Origin: Bagarius yarrelli
Taxonomy: Eukaryota; Chordata; Actinopteri; Siluriformes; Sisoridae
Direction of reading: 5' to 3'
Assembly (NCBI GenBank): GCA_005784505.1
Contig: VCAZ01000201.1
Location: forward strand, 87,501 to 151,500
Length of the DNA stretch: 64,000 nt
Shown here: in pieces, positions 55,101 through 64,000 of the stretch
Layout: each line of letters opens with the position of its first letter
Numbering within the stretch: the first letter of the stretch is position 1
The notes under the pieces: generated by a model
Databases searched by the model: none
What the model was told of the DNA's origin: nothing
Seen by the model: the letters and a program-made list of their open reading frames with translations, nothing else
Made by a program: the position numbers and the translations under genes

Positions 55101-58100
55101 ACACATACAGAGGCCACACCTCCTTTACTAACACTGACACATACAGACAACCTCCTTTACTAAACACTGGCCCACACCTCCTTTATAACACTAACACTGA
55201 CACATACAGAGGCCACACCTCCTTTACTAACACTGACACATACAGAGGCCACACCTCCTTTATTAACACTGACACATACAGAGGCCACACCCCCTTTATT
55301 AACACTGACACACCTCGTTCACCAAGGCTGACATTAAAGGCCACGCCCCCCTTCTTAAGGCTAACAGATACATAGGCCAATTTTTTGGAGTCAGTGGAAT
55401 AAAGATCAATTTGATTTATTTCATCTGATTCGATTATAAAGGTTCACTGAACAGGAGATTTTAGAACACCAGCAGACACTAACACGCTCTGATTAAGTGT
55501 TTTGTGGATGCTTGCTGTCCCCGAGCTGAGCCGTCAGTGTGTACCTGCGTCTGTTGCTCTTTCTGCCCACTATAGGAAACGTCTCTCATCTGTGAATGTC
55601 GTCCATTTCCATAGCAACTGGTGCTCTCTGATGACTCACTCAGACTCATCACACAAACACGTTCGACATGGAAAACACAACTTAATGCTGAACTATAGTA
55701 AACGAGAATAGCTGTGTGTTTTAGTGCCAACAGCTTTTCTCTTCATGGATAAACATTAGCAGACCCAATAAACACATGGAGAAGCCAGATGGCTGACGAA
55801 AATGTACTTTTGACTTCTCCTCCCATCTCCTAGCGACGGTTCAATCATCCTCACAGCACCCCAGATGTTAAAATTTATCCTCTTGAACCACCACTAGTTC
55901 AACCTCAGCTTGAGTGTTAGTACAATTTTGAGCAGGTTTGAATGTAAGCCTGGTGTGTTGTCCACCTCGATGTGGTTCCTACAGCAAGTTTAGACACAAA
56001 AATTACACTTCACAGCCTGGGAAAATCTAAGCGTTGATCTAAGTCCATTTGTAAGTGACCTTTAGGGTGTTTTAAATAAAGTGACAAAATGATTCGACTT
56101 TGAATCAACTGCAAGAAGTGAACAATCTGTGTTTTTGTATTTGTAGAGATTGACTGATAATCAGTATTAACGATATATTTCCTGATATTTAAGCCTTTTT
56201 TTTTTCCATTATCGTTTTTTTAATTTCGGATCCACCGATAAATGGTGTCATCTTGTGGTCAATTTGAGAATCGCACACAAGACCTACAGTACAGCATTGC
56301 AACTTGAGGAATAAAGTGCTAACGGAAATAGTATTAACCCTTCACTATCCTGAATTAAATGGCAGTGATGTAATTGTGACCATGACAAATATGTATGCAA
56401 TGAAAAAAAAAAATACAGAATATAAACATGTGTGGGAAGTGGTGACTTAGTGGACTGATACCAGAAAGACTGGGGTTCGATTCCCAGAACCACCAAGCCA
56501 CCACCATGGGCCCCTGAGCAAGGCCCTTAACCGCCAATTGTATAAAAGAGATAAATTTAAGTCGCTCTGGATAAAAACGTCTGCCAAATGCCGCAAATGT
56601 AAATGAAAAATTAATACACATATTAGGTACCTGTTTTACCCTTAATTTTACCCCTGTTCATCCAGTGCACTTAATGACAGGGCAGTTTTAAATTTGTTTT
56701 TAAAATTTCTTTTAGTTAAAAAGTTGTTTTGTTGTGTTTGCAGTAGAGAAAAAAAGCGAATAATATCCACGCTCACACGTGCTCGGAAAGCGAAACATCA
56801 GCGTGCTGCTAATTAGGGTGAGGAGGTGACACTAATGTATTCCACCCTGGACATTTGGACAGCATGTTGAGCAGACTGATGTCCAGAAAAAGAAAAAGTT
56901 CTGGATGTTTTCTCGACTCGGAAGCTGTTATGGTGTATTTTAGTGTCTCCGCTGACCTCCAAGTGACAAACCGTTTTTTTCGCTGAGTACAAATGGTGAC
57001 ATCTTTGCAGTACGGAACTCTGGAGAGACGCCGATGAGGTCAACAAGCTCCAGTGCCAGAGATTGTCCTCCTGAACTGAGACGCCTGGCGCCAAACTCCA
57101 CTATCCGGAGGGCTACTCGTTCGTTCCCGCCCATCTGCTGCCATCTGTTCGGTTCTCCAGCCGTCACGCTGCTGCTGTCTTATTCGGAGTTGGCCAGCGT
57201 TCTTTGTGTAATAGAGTGACGGGATTTTCTCAGTGGGAGATGACTTTAACCCAGTGAATGCAGATCGTTGCACATTTGCTTTTTGCAACACAATAGAAAG
57301 TCCATCAGGAACTCTGGGACAAACACATGGCAAGTTCTCTTTTCAGATGGAACTAAAAAAGAGAGCCGTTCTCCATGCTTTAACCAATCTTTCACTTTCC
57401 TTCTTCCTGAGAAGTGAGAACAGTCTCTACGTGTGCTGAGATGCTAAAAGAAATTTCCCGTCTCAGAAATGTTCTGATCGAGGAACTTTAGGCCTGGCCT
57501 GTTTTCATCCTGCTTCCTTCTTCTTAAGTGCTGTACCATCAAGAAGGAAGCTACAAAATGAGTAAGGGATTATTTCCTTTTGTTTCCGGTTTAGTTAATT
57601 AGATGCAAATGTGAAAAATTAACGAAATAAATAAAAGGAGCAAAATTTGAACTTGGCCAGAAGATGGAAATGATCAGTCACCCTGCTTTCTTGTAGGCAA
57701 CCCATGTTCCTCCAGTTCCTTTGTCCTACTTGTTTTCCAGCTATTCCTGCCCTTCCCATTGATGATTACCCGAATCCGGTGTCCATAATCAATCAGAAGC
57801 CAGGAGATGGTGGGCTTTCCCAAGTCCACCCTCATCTGAGATGGTATCTTCCAGCTTCTGATTGACTAAACACATCTGATCCAGGTTATTAATAGTAGGA
57901 AGGACAGAGATAGTTGGAAAAACAAGCAAAACAAGTTTGTGGTAGTGAAGTCTCCACCCCTTCTGCAGTGAATTTCAGCTGTTGTCTTGGCTGTTTGTTT
58001 CCTCTGTACTAGTTTTGATTGCTAGCTGAATTTGGTGTGAGATGACCTGCAGTTAGATCAGGATTAAACTCAAAAGTTCTCTGATGTCTGATTGATTTAT

Positions 58101-59643
58101 ATTACTCTGCTCACTGAGCCCTAATGGTGGACGGGGGGGGACTAACAGAGCATGAAATAGCCCTGATGCCATATGTGTCCATCTGAGCTTTCTCAGCCTG
58201 CTGATGAGATGCTGGACTTATTGCAGCAACTCGGATGTGTGATGGTGAACTTTTTGATAGCATAGCACTTAACACACAATATACACGTCAGCAAAACAAC
58301 TAGGGGTCGACCGATATGTGTGTTTTTAAAGCCAATACAGAGCGATTTTACAGATCAAGTACCGATATTTTTGTCTGGTGTATCTTCAATTCTGGGAAAT
58401 GTTAATAACATTAAATTAACATTAATGTTAATAATAATAATAATAAAATAAAAGTGCAGGGAAAATCCATTATCATTTAATCATAGACAATTAAACAACA
58501 AGTATTTTAAAAATAATAAAATGAGTAACGATTATTAGTCCCAATCCAGCAGCACCAGGTTGTGTTCAGGAAGCAGAGCTGCTCGGCATTCTCGCCAGTG
58601 ATCTTGCTTCTTCTCTTGTCTTAATTTGCAGACACGTCACTAAAGACACTCCCACTGATGGACACTTATTAAGTCCAGATTAAATTATATTATCGGCAAA
58701 ACTGTCCCCCAACCTGCAATTGCTCAGTTGTATAAAGAGATAAATGTAAGTCCCTCTGGATCAGGACGTCTGTCGAACGCTGTAAATGTTATAGACATTC
58801 AAGTGGCGACAATGACGACTCCTTCCTGTTTAAAACATTTCAATCTTCATATCTACCCAATAACCTGACGGATTTAATTCTTTGTGTTCGTTTATCTGTC
58901 GTTGTTACTCTCAAACTGCAGGCTGTAGTAAGAGCTCCGCCCACTGACATCATCAATTCCCACTTGAGACCAGCAAAATTTTTCAAGGAAAAAAAAGCAT
59001 TTTAGATTGGAAAAGAGGAGTGAGTGAGTGAGTGAGTGAGTCAGTGAGTGAGTGAGTGAGTGAGTGAGTGAGTCATTGAGTGAGTCAGTGAGTGAGTGAG
59101 TGAGTGAGTGAGTGAGTGAGTGAGTGAGTGAGTGAGTCAGTGAGTGAGTCAGTGAGTGAGTGAGTGAGTGAGTGAGTCAGTGAGTGAGTCAGTGAGTGAG
59201 TGAGTGAGTGAGTGAGTGAGTGAGTGAGTGAGTCAGTGAGTGAGTGAGTGAGTGAGTGAGTGAGTGAGTGAGTGAGTGAGTGAGTGAGTCAGTGAGTGAG
59301 TCAGTGAGTCAGTGAGTGAGTGAGTGAGTGAGTGAGTGAGTGAGTGAGTGAGTCAGTGAGTGAGTGAGTGAGTCAGTGAGTGAGTCAGTGAGTGAGTCAG
59401 TGAGTCAGTGAGTGAGTGAGTGAGTGAGTGGTGAGTGAGAGATGTGAGTGAGTCGTGAGTGAGTGAGGTGAGTGAGTGTGAGTGAGTGAGCTGTTGCTAT
59501 GGAAGCGATTATATTAAAAATAAATCAATACCCAATCAGATACTGGAATTCAATCAAACCGCCATGGTGTTAAAGTTACTTTATATTATCCTATTGTATA
59601 AAACCTCTCTCTTTCTCTATCTCTTTCTGTCTGTCTCTCTTTA

Positions 59644-59674
<31 letters not shown>

Positions 59675-59825
59675 GTCTCTCTCTCTTTTTCTCTGTCTTT
59701 ATCTCTCTCTCTCTCTCTCTCTCTCACTCACTCTCTCTCTCTCTGTCTGTCTTGCTTTCTCTCTCTGTGTCTCTCTCTTTTTCTCTGTCTTTCCCTCTCT
59801 CACTATTTTTGTCTTTCTCTCTTAA

Positions 59826-59898
<73 letters not shown>

Positions 59899-62415
59899 AT
59901 TTTTGTCTCTCTGTCTTTCTCTATAACTCAGGTCAGAACCGCAGCGAGCAGGCTCTGATCAAGCGTTTCCGTGGCGATGGCGTGCGCTACAAAGCCAAGC
60001 TTATCGGTATAGACGACGTCTCTGCGGCACGTGGAGATAAACTCTGTCAGGACTCCATGATGAAGCTGAAGGTACGACTTTAGTCGACAATAACAATGCA
60101 AATAAAAAAAGTGTGAAAAAAGAAACTTTCTGGCTTTATCCACATTTAGACACCAGACCTTAAAATTCCTGTTTTCCTCAGTGACCTCCTACAGACAGAA
60201 AATCGTCAGTCTAGAACTTTCACATCAGAAGTGCTGCTGTGCTCCGAGAGTGAGCGCTTTGACATTTAAGTGAGTGCTCGATAATGCCCATGCTCTCAGA
60301 ACCATCCCGCCCTCAGAACCATGCTGTTAATGGATGCGCTGTCTGGAAAAAAAAAGCTGCTAGTACAATAGCGCTAAGCCGCGGGCGGCCCGTCGACTGA
60401 CGTCTGGAGTGAATTCTCGCACGCTTTGTTCCTCTGTCAGATTACAGCCATGTTCTGACAGGTCAGCTCATTACCCACAGCTTCGCTTGATCATGTACAA
60501 CCCCCCACCCCCACTCCCTCACAGATCCGGTTCGTCTGTCTGACTGATGGTTTTTATGTGTGGGGTGTGTTAACAGTCTGAACATCAGATTCGGTTCTGA
60601 TTGAGTCGTTCTTATATTTATAACCACAAATTTTCCGATGCTTCAGACAATAGAGTCAGATTTGACTTGTCTGGTTGATGAGCTAATAACCACTGGTGTG
60701 TTTAAGGGAAGCAGAGCCACCAATTTACAGGAAATACTATAACCAGAGTGGACCGGGTGCTGTATAATTAACAGGAGAGGCTTTGGCAGACACTCATATC
60801 CAGACAGACGCATCAAATGTGTTTTCCCTAAGATAAAAAAAGTTCATTTTTCGAAGTGAACTGAAGGTCTGGCGTTTCCTTCCTGTAACGAGGAACTAAG
60901 ATCAATGTTCCAGTTTTAGACTAAGTAAACTATTTTATCACTTTTTCAGAAGAAATCGTCCACTTTTCAGCTTATAGTGGTAGTTAAAGTGGTAGCTCAC
61001 TGGTTAGGGTGTTGGACTGCCAAATGGAAGACCAGGATTTGATTCCCAGCACCACCAAGTCGCCACTATTGGGCCCCCTGAGCAAAGCCCTTAACCCCCA
61101 ATTGCTCAATTGTATTAAATAAATAAACGTAAGTCGCTCTGGATAAGGACGTCTGCCAAATTCTGTAAATGTAAATAATAATAAACTTTGTAGTCGAGTC
61201 CATTTGTACTGTAACTCGACTGAGAATTCTTCTGTGAGTCAACTTAAAGAGACGAGTTCCGTCCTTCTAGAACACTTTTCATCATGAAAGTCCACTTTAA
61301 AGTGAGACAAATACTAGTTAGTTAGTGGACTAGTTCTGTTCTACTAGTTGACTGTTTAGTGGAGTAAAGTTTACTTTAAGTCTAAAAGTAGGAAACTTTA
61401 CAAACATTAACTAGTTTTATTTTGTACTGATTTTTTATCTTCATTAAAAGAGTTCAAGTAGAACAAATAAACTGAGACTTTTATTATCAGTTTAAGACGA
61501 GTTTACTGAAGTTTAGGTAACGGGTTTAGAACCGATAAACTTCAGCTCGTCTGTAGATTTGTTAGTAAATCAGTAAATATCTTTAATTAGTCGATAGAAA
61601 GTCAACTGAAATCCTACTTACAGATTTTATAGTTTTAATTTCCTAAAATTTAACAACTTAGACTCCAAAATCACATACTTGTTAAGCAGGTATTACATTA
61701 CAGTTAATTCGTACTTCCTGTAAATGAAACATGCACAATATCATTTTATTTTTTTAAATACTGTTATTTTATTAAATGTTATTATTTTATTATTTATACA
61801 TCCACTTCATCTTACAGAAAGCTCTTTTTAGAGGAAACACAGGAGAACTTTAGACCTCATGACTACAGCTGATTTAGCATTTTATAGCAATTTCTAACAT
61901 TCATTTATTAATTCATTCATTTATCTTCTGTACCTGCTTATTCCCTAATTCGGGGTCACAGGGATCTGCTGGAGTCTATCCCAGCCGTCTCTGAAAGCGC
62001 GAAAGACAGGAGGGGGACACCCTGGACAGGTCACCAATCTATCACAGGGACACACACACACACATACTCACTCCTATGGGCAATTTAGAATCTTCAATCA
62101 ATCTAACATACATGTTTTTGGACTGTGGGAGGAAACCGGAGAACCCGGAGTAAACACACACAAGCACAGGGAGAACATATAAACTCCACACAGAAAGACC
62201 CCTGCAGGGGAATCCAATCGGACTCAAATTGTAATTGATAACATAAGTTGCTAATTTGAATTGCTTATACTGCGTCATTGATAACTTTTCTTTTTCTTAC
62301 CACACTTCTCCCACAGGGTATCGCTGCTGCGGCTCGATCCAAAGGAGAACACAAGCAGCGCGTTTTCTTAACCATCTCTTTCAACGGAATTAAGATCTAC
62401 GACGAGAGATCCGGG
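52077..62415 (+). CDS. dab1: Dab1-type adaptor protein, 5' part (first three coding exons)
   Basis: Disabled-family cytoplasmic adaptor. Dab1 binds NPxY tails of the reelin receptors ApoER2 and VLDLR through its PTB domain during neuronal migration. Coding exons here: 52077-52143, 59932-60071, 62317-62415. The start exon reads MSTEEETQASIKASVRWDSR then RK, and splits a Gly codon (G|GT) into exon 2, which reads GQNRSEQALIKRFRGDGVRY and continues AKLIGIDDVSAARGDKLCQD. Exon 3 starts GIAAAARSKGEHKQRVFLTI and ends after IKIYDERSG. Borders are AAAAG|gtttga, cag|GT, AAG|gtacga, acag|GG, GGG|gtgagt. That is 102 codons, about the first half of the PTB domain. SAARGDKLCQDSMMKLK and SKGEHKQ favour Dab1 over Dab2. 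The remaining PTB, tyrosine-phosphorylation and C-terminal exons lie beyond 64000. Whether it is the a or b teleost copy is not decidable here. Confidence 0.92.
52265..52717 (+). mobile_element. Foldback MITE interrupted by a SINE
   Basis: Left end GGATTGGGCAACCCATGTTC CTTTG; right end CAAAGGAACTCAAGCAACAT GGGATACCCAATCC is its near reverse complement. Inner arms TTTTCCAACTAGCCCTGTCC and GGACAGGGATAGCTGGAAA also pair. A SINE (52348-52515) sits inside, with ATGGACCA on both sides as a possible target duplication. A second, uninterrupted copy is at 57698-57935. Confidence 0.75.
52348..52515 (+). repeat. tRNA-derived SINE nested in a MITE
   Basis: AGCGGTTAGGATATTGGCCT, GATTGTACGTTAGATTCC, CTGCTGGGCCCCTGAACAAG, CAACTGCTTGGTTTGATAAG and a shortened tail AGGGCGACTACCAAATGGCA. 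Confidence 0.85.
52897..53313 (-). mobile_element. Tc1-like non-autonomous element with both ends
   Basis: Ends ACACAATATGACCAAAGGTA TGTGGAC and the reverse of TACTTTTTGTTGCATAGTGT. Inside are CAACATTAGTGAGATCAGAC-type text and CAAAACACAGCATGTCTTCATGGAGCAC, reading antisense to the transposase of the same family as at 43500 and 47540. Decayed, no open frame. Confidence 0.6.
53590..53700 (-). mobile_element. Tc1-like fragment, inverted
   Basis: CCAAGTTCACCACAACACACCATGTCCTCATGG and GTACACAGGGGCATTGTCAT match the antisense of the catalytic region of the same family. Confidence 0.55.
53800..54260. promoter_or_regulatory. Candidate conserved non-coding block in dab1 intron
   Basis: Repeat-free with GCTGATGAAATTGAATTGACTCAGAG, TCATGCTAATCAGCTCCGC, and a direct repeat TGCTCGGTGTTGCTCGGTGTT. 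No long ORF. Enhancer role would be inference. Confidence 0.3.
54655..55385 (+). repeat. 36-bp minisatellite, about 18 units
   Basis: Unit about ACACTGACACATACAGAGGC CACACCTCCTTTATTA. The core 54745-55145 is very regular; the edges and a part around 55145-55200 are degenerate or shortened. Since 36 is divisible by three, frames on both strands stay open and encode 12-residue periods (TLTHTEATPPLL on plus), which I treat as a by-product. Confidence 0.97.
55386..56430 (+). other. Unique intronic DNA
   Basis: Between the minisatellite and the next SINE. CGATTATAAAGGTTCAC to GGCAGTGATGTAATTG has no clear element; GGTGTCATCTTGTGGTCAAT at 56243 is a weak CTCF-like match. No exon recognised. Confidence 0.45.
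56432..56606 (+). repeat. tRNA-derived SINE, full
   Basis: GTGGTGACTTAGTGGACTGA, GGGGTTCGATTCCCAGAACC, GGGCCCCTGAGCAAGGCCCT, GTCGCTCTGGATAAAAACGT. Part of the A-box side is deleted. Confidence 0.88.
56740..57240. promoter_or_regulatory. Candidate conserved non-coding block in dab1 intron
   Basis: Repeat-free with CAGCGTGCTGCTAATTAGGG, CTGAACTGAGACGCCTGGCG and CTATCCGGAGGGC. Overlapping short ORFs on both strands lack splice borders or known motifs. Confidence 0.25.
57698..57935 (+). mobile_element. Foldback MITE, second copy
   Basis: GGCAACCCATGTTCCTCCAG, TTTTCCAGCTATTCCTGCCC at left; AGCTTCTGATTGACTAAACA and GGACAGAGATAGTTGGAAAA at right, with inner inverted arms AATCAATCAGAAGCC / GCTTCTGATTGA. 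Same family as 52265-52717; outer right end decayed. Confidence 0.7.
57936..58705 (+). other. Unique intronic DNA
   Basis: AT-rich with a short (AAT)n run at 58430-58450 and G8 at 58131. No exon recognised. Confidence 0.45.
58706..58790 (+). repeat. tRNA-derived SINE, 3' half
   Basis: CTGCAATTGCTCAGTTGTAT and tail CCCTCTGGATCAGGACGTCT. Confidence 0.75.
59016..59492 (+). repeat. (GAGT)n array with TCAGT interruptions
   Basis: About 475 bases of GTGA units, with a GTCA unit at irregular intervals of 8 to 60 bases. The last 60 bases degrade (GTGGTGAGTGAGAGATGTGAG). Confidence 0.97.
59608..59925 (+). repeat. CT-rich tract before dab1 exon 2
   Basis: About 320 bases of CT repeats with TGTCTGTCT and TTTTTCTCTG words, ending 6 bases before the acceptor AACTCAG. 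It acts as an extremely long polypyrimidine tract. Confidence 0.93.
60985..61178 (+). repeat. tRNA-derived SINE, full
   Basis: GTGGTAGCTCACTGGTTAGG, CAGGATTTGATTCCCAGCAC, TATTGGGCCCCCTGAGCAAA, GTCGCTCTGGATAAGGACGT. One of the best tails. Confidence 0.92.
61922..62222 (+). repeat. Interspersed repeat, unclassified, fullest copy
   Basis: GGGGTCACAGGGATCTGCTG, GGAGTCTATCCCAGCCGTCT, GGGGGACACCCTGGACAGGT, GGACTGTGGGAGGAAACCGG AGAACC, CTCCACACAGAAAGACCCC. It ends close to dab1 exon 3. Confidence 0.75.
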
Positions 62416-62523
62416 GTGAGTCTGGATACCCTGTCAAGTTCACAAGGATGGAGACTTTACACATAACATTTTAATAAAGCTTTTGGAACAGGTTATTTTT
62501 TGTAGTAGAAGGAAAGAGAGATA

Positions 62524-62618
62524 GTGTGTGAGAGAGAGAGAGGGAGAGAGAAGGAGAGAGTGAGACAAAGATTTTGAGAGTGAGACTGAAAGAGAGAGAA
62601 AGAGAGGGACGGAAAGAG
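62524..62618 (+). repeat. (GA)n imperfect tract
   Basis: GAGAGAGAGAG with GGGAGAGAGAAGG and TGAGACT interruptions. Confidence 0.85.
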
Positions 62619-63004
62619 CTTTTGAGGAGCGGGGGACAATTTGACTACTAAACTAACTTTATTTAACAACGATTTTGTGATAAGGAATTTTAGTATAAAG
62701 TAAATTTGACATTGAAATAACTTTTTCTAAATCCTAATAATTTTTTTCTAAATCCTTAACAAAATAATAAAGAGATTGAGTTTCAAGCTGCCGATTCAAT
62801 CAATCAGAGAAGGAAACAGACCTGGAGACTAGAGGACAGCCAATCAGCATTGGCTCCCCTACACATTGCCATAGGAAATGGGATGCTGAGGGTGCTGCAA
62901 CACCACTCACTGGTTTGGAGTCCCAGCCAAGCGCCCTTTTATTTCTTTAACTGTGTTTGGAGGAGGAGGAATGGCCGTCCTCACAGATTAAAACACTATA
63001 CTTT

Positions 63005-63540
63005 GTGGACGTTTTACTGATAAAGGGACAGGACAACTTCCCCACATCAAAGGGATGATAGACAGGTCCATGTTTAATTAAATCTTGGGTGAGAATCTCC
63101 TTCACTCAGCCAGGGTATTAAAAATGGGGCATGACAATGACCTATACACGGCCAAGAGAACAAAGGAGCGACTCAAGAATAAGCACATTAAGGTCCCGGA
63201 GTGGTCTAGTCAGTCTGCAGACCTTAATCCAATAGAAAATCTGTGGAGGGAGCTGAAGGTTCGAGTTGTCAAACGTCAGACTGGAAACCTTAATGATTTG
63301 GAGAGAATCTGCAAAGAGGAGCGGAACAAAAATCCCTCCTAAGACGTGTATAAACCTGGTGACCAACGACAAGACCTCTGTGATTGACAACAAGAGTTTA
63401 GCCACCAAGTACCAAGTCTTGTTTTATGGTGTTTTGCAATTTTAATTATTAAAATTAAAGACGGATCGTTTCTTTATCAGTGGGCGAATGTACAAAATCA
63501 GCAGGGGATCAAATCATTTTTTACATCAGTGTATGATCTT
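63005..63540 (+). mobile_element. Tc1-like transposon, 3' part
   Basis: Contains the transposase C-terminal region and the right end CCACTGTGGGCGAATG-type text: TCGTTTCTTTATCAGTGGGC GAATGTACAAAATCAGCAGG GGATCAAATCATTTTTTACA TCAGTGTA. The left half is absent. It lies in the intron after dab1 exon 3, in the same direction as dab1. Confidence 0.8.
63085..63342 (+). pseudogene. Tc1-like transposase C-terminal fragment
   Basis: Open for 85 codons: NDLYTAKRTKERLKNKHIKV, PEWSSQSADLNPIENLWREL, KVRVVKRQTGNLNDLERICK. The DLNPIENLW block with its Glu is the last catalytic motif of Tc1 transposases. The upstream catalytic Asps are missing and QHDNDPKHT is changed to GHDNDLYT, so it cannot be an active enzyme. 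Confidence 0.85.
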
Positions 63541-63588
63541 CCAGCCAGCAGCCCGACATCTTAACGACTGAGCTACCACTTCCCTACA
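63533..63588 (-). repeat. SINE head fragment, inverted
   Basis: GATCTTCCAGCCAGCAGCCC and CATCTTAACGACTGAGCTAC immediately right of the Tc1 end; it may have been split by the Tc1 insertion. Confidence 0.65.
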
Positions 63589-63589
63589 T

Positions 63590-64000
63590 ATTAACCACCA
63601 CTGTGGTGTAAGACATGATGAAGAAACTCAAAAGCCCAAACAGAAAGAAAATCGATATATTTTAATGATCACAAATGAAGCAGCTGTGAATATAAAAGTT
63701 TTGCACGAGCAGCGTAGTGGTTTAACGCTGGGATCGAACCCCAAACCCAAACTCTGAAAGAAGCATCAGAAATTTCCTAATAAAAAAATGGGATTTTGTC
63801 TGGTGTCGAGTTAATAAAACCTAATTAAATCCCACATGGATGTGCTTATGAATTATGGATGAGATACATTTATGCGTGAAGTGAAAGTGTTTAGAAACAC
63901 CTCATTTAAGCTTTAAAATATTAATCTGGATCTGAAGCTCGCTGGACCGATTCCAGTTTCATTAACAGTAATGATGGCTTCCCTCGCTAGGTCGAGTCTC
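63590..64000 (+). other. dab1: dab1 intron continuing past the window
   Basis: Unique sequence; no match to the next Dab1 exon (the HxAVHEISYIAKD region) was found up to the end. Confidence 0.6.

Larger units (their letters stand above)
52144..59931 (+). other. dab1: dab1 intron between first two coding exons
   Basis: A 7.8 kb intron with GT (gtttgac) and AG (aactcag) borders. It carries a MITE with a nested SINE, Tc1 fragments, a 36-bp minisatellite, two more SINEs, a (GAGT)n array and a long CT-rich tract just before the acceptor. No coding exon seen. Confidence 0.8.
60072..62316 (+). other. dab1: dab1 intron between second and third coding exons
   Basis: A 2.2 kb intron with gtacga and cccacag ends. 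It holds one SINE (60985-61178) and one copy of an unclassified interspersed repeat (61922-62222). The rest (60080-60980, 61180-61920) is unique-looking with no ORF. Confidence 0.8.

Noticed and set aside
54653..55163. Repeat protein of 12-residue units
   Set aside because: A by-product of the 36-bp minisatellite within a dab1 intron; both strands are open, which points to repeat arithmetic and not to coding selection.
54655..55385. CRISPR-like array
   Set aside because: Units are contiguous without unique spacers, and the genome is eukaryotic.
59486..59958. 146-residue ORF running into dab1 exon 2
   Set aside because: Its bulk is the CT tract; the dab1 frame and family N-terminus show that exon 2 begins at 59932.

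Overview
The window looks like vertebrate nuclear DNA from a ray-finned fish, most likely a teleost. The reasons are split genes with GT-AG introns, proteins that match vertebrate mnx1, nom1 and dab1, very dense (CA)n, (GA)n and (GATA)n microsatellites, about 25 tRNA-derived SINE copies ending in the fish-type tail 'TCTGGATAAGGACGTCTGCC', and many decayed Tc1/mariner fragments. Catfish or another otophysan is possible from the repeat style, but I cannot prove the order.

Three protein-coding genes are supported. (1) mnx1 (+, 9785-13698, three coding exons, 274 aa) is a motor-neuron and pancreas homeodomain transcription factor. Its splice junctions were placed by reading frame and by family similarity. 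(2) nom1 (-, 31040-24310, twelve coding exons, 853 aa) is a nucleolar MIF4G/MA3 protein. Every exon junction keeps the frame. mnx1 and nom1 are tail to tail, and they are also neighbours in mammals. (3) The 5' part of a dab1-type gene (+, from 51823 to beyond the window end) has a 5' UTR/start exon and two more exons that enter the PTB domain. The rest of this gene lies to the right of 64000.

Layout: 1-5.6 kb is repeat-rich intergenic DNA with a tandem duplication carrying reverse-transcriptase-like fragments. 5.6-9.7 kb is the mnx1 upstream region, with two blocks that look like conserved non-coding elements between microsatellites. 9.7-15.4 kb is mnx1 with introns and 3' UTR. 15.4-24.3 kb is the mnx1-nom1 gap, with a possible enhancer-like block at 17.2-17.8 kb and a CpG-rich block at 22.6 kb. 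24.3-31.1 kb is nom1. 31.1-51.8 kb is a long gene-poor gap with a 9-bp minisatellite, a degenerate telomere-like tract, many SINEs and Tc1 pieces. 51.8-64 kb is dab1 with a SINE-in-MITE nest, a 36-bp minisatellite and a (GAGT)n array in its first coding intron.

The genes do not form a pathway. mnx1 and dab1 are developmental neural genes, and nom1 is a housekeeping ribosome-biogenesis gene. I see no CRISPR, operon, phage or other compact multi-gene system, and no convincing new gene system. The most interesting signals are (UG)n tracts flanking mnx1 exon 2, upstream ORFs in all three leader regions, CTCF-like sites bracketing nom1, an octamer dyad at 43.9 kb, and a telomere-like tract in the gap between nom1 and dab1. 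All repeat-family and non-coding calls were made by eye.
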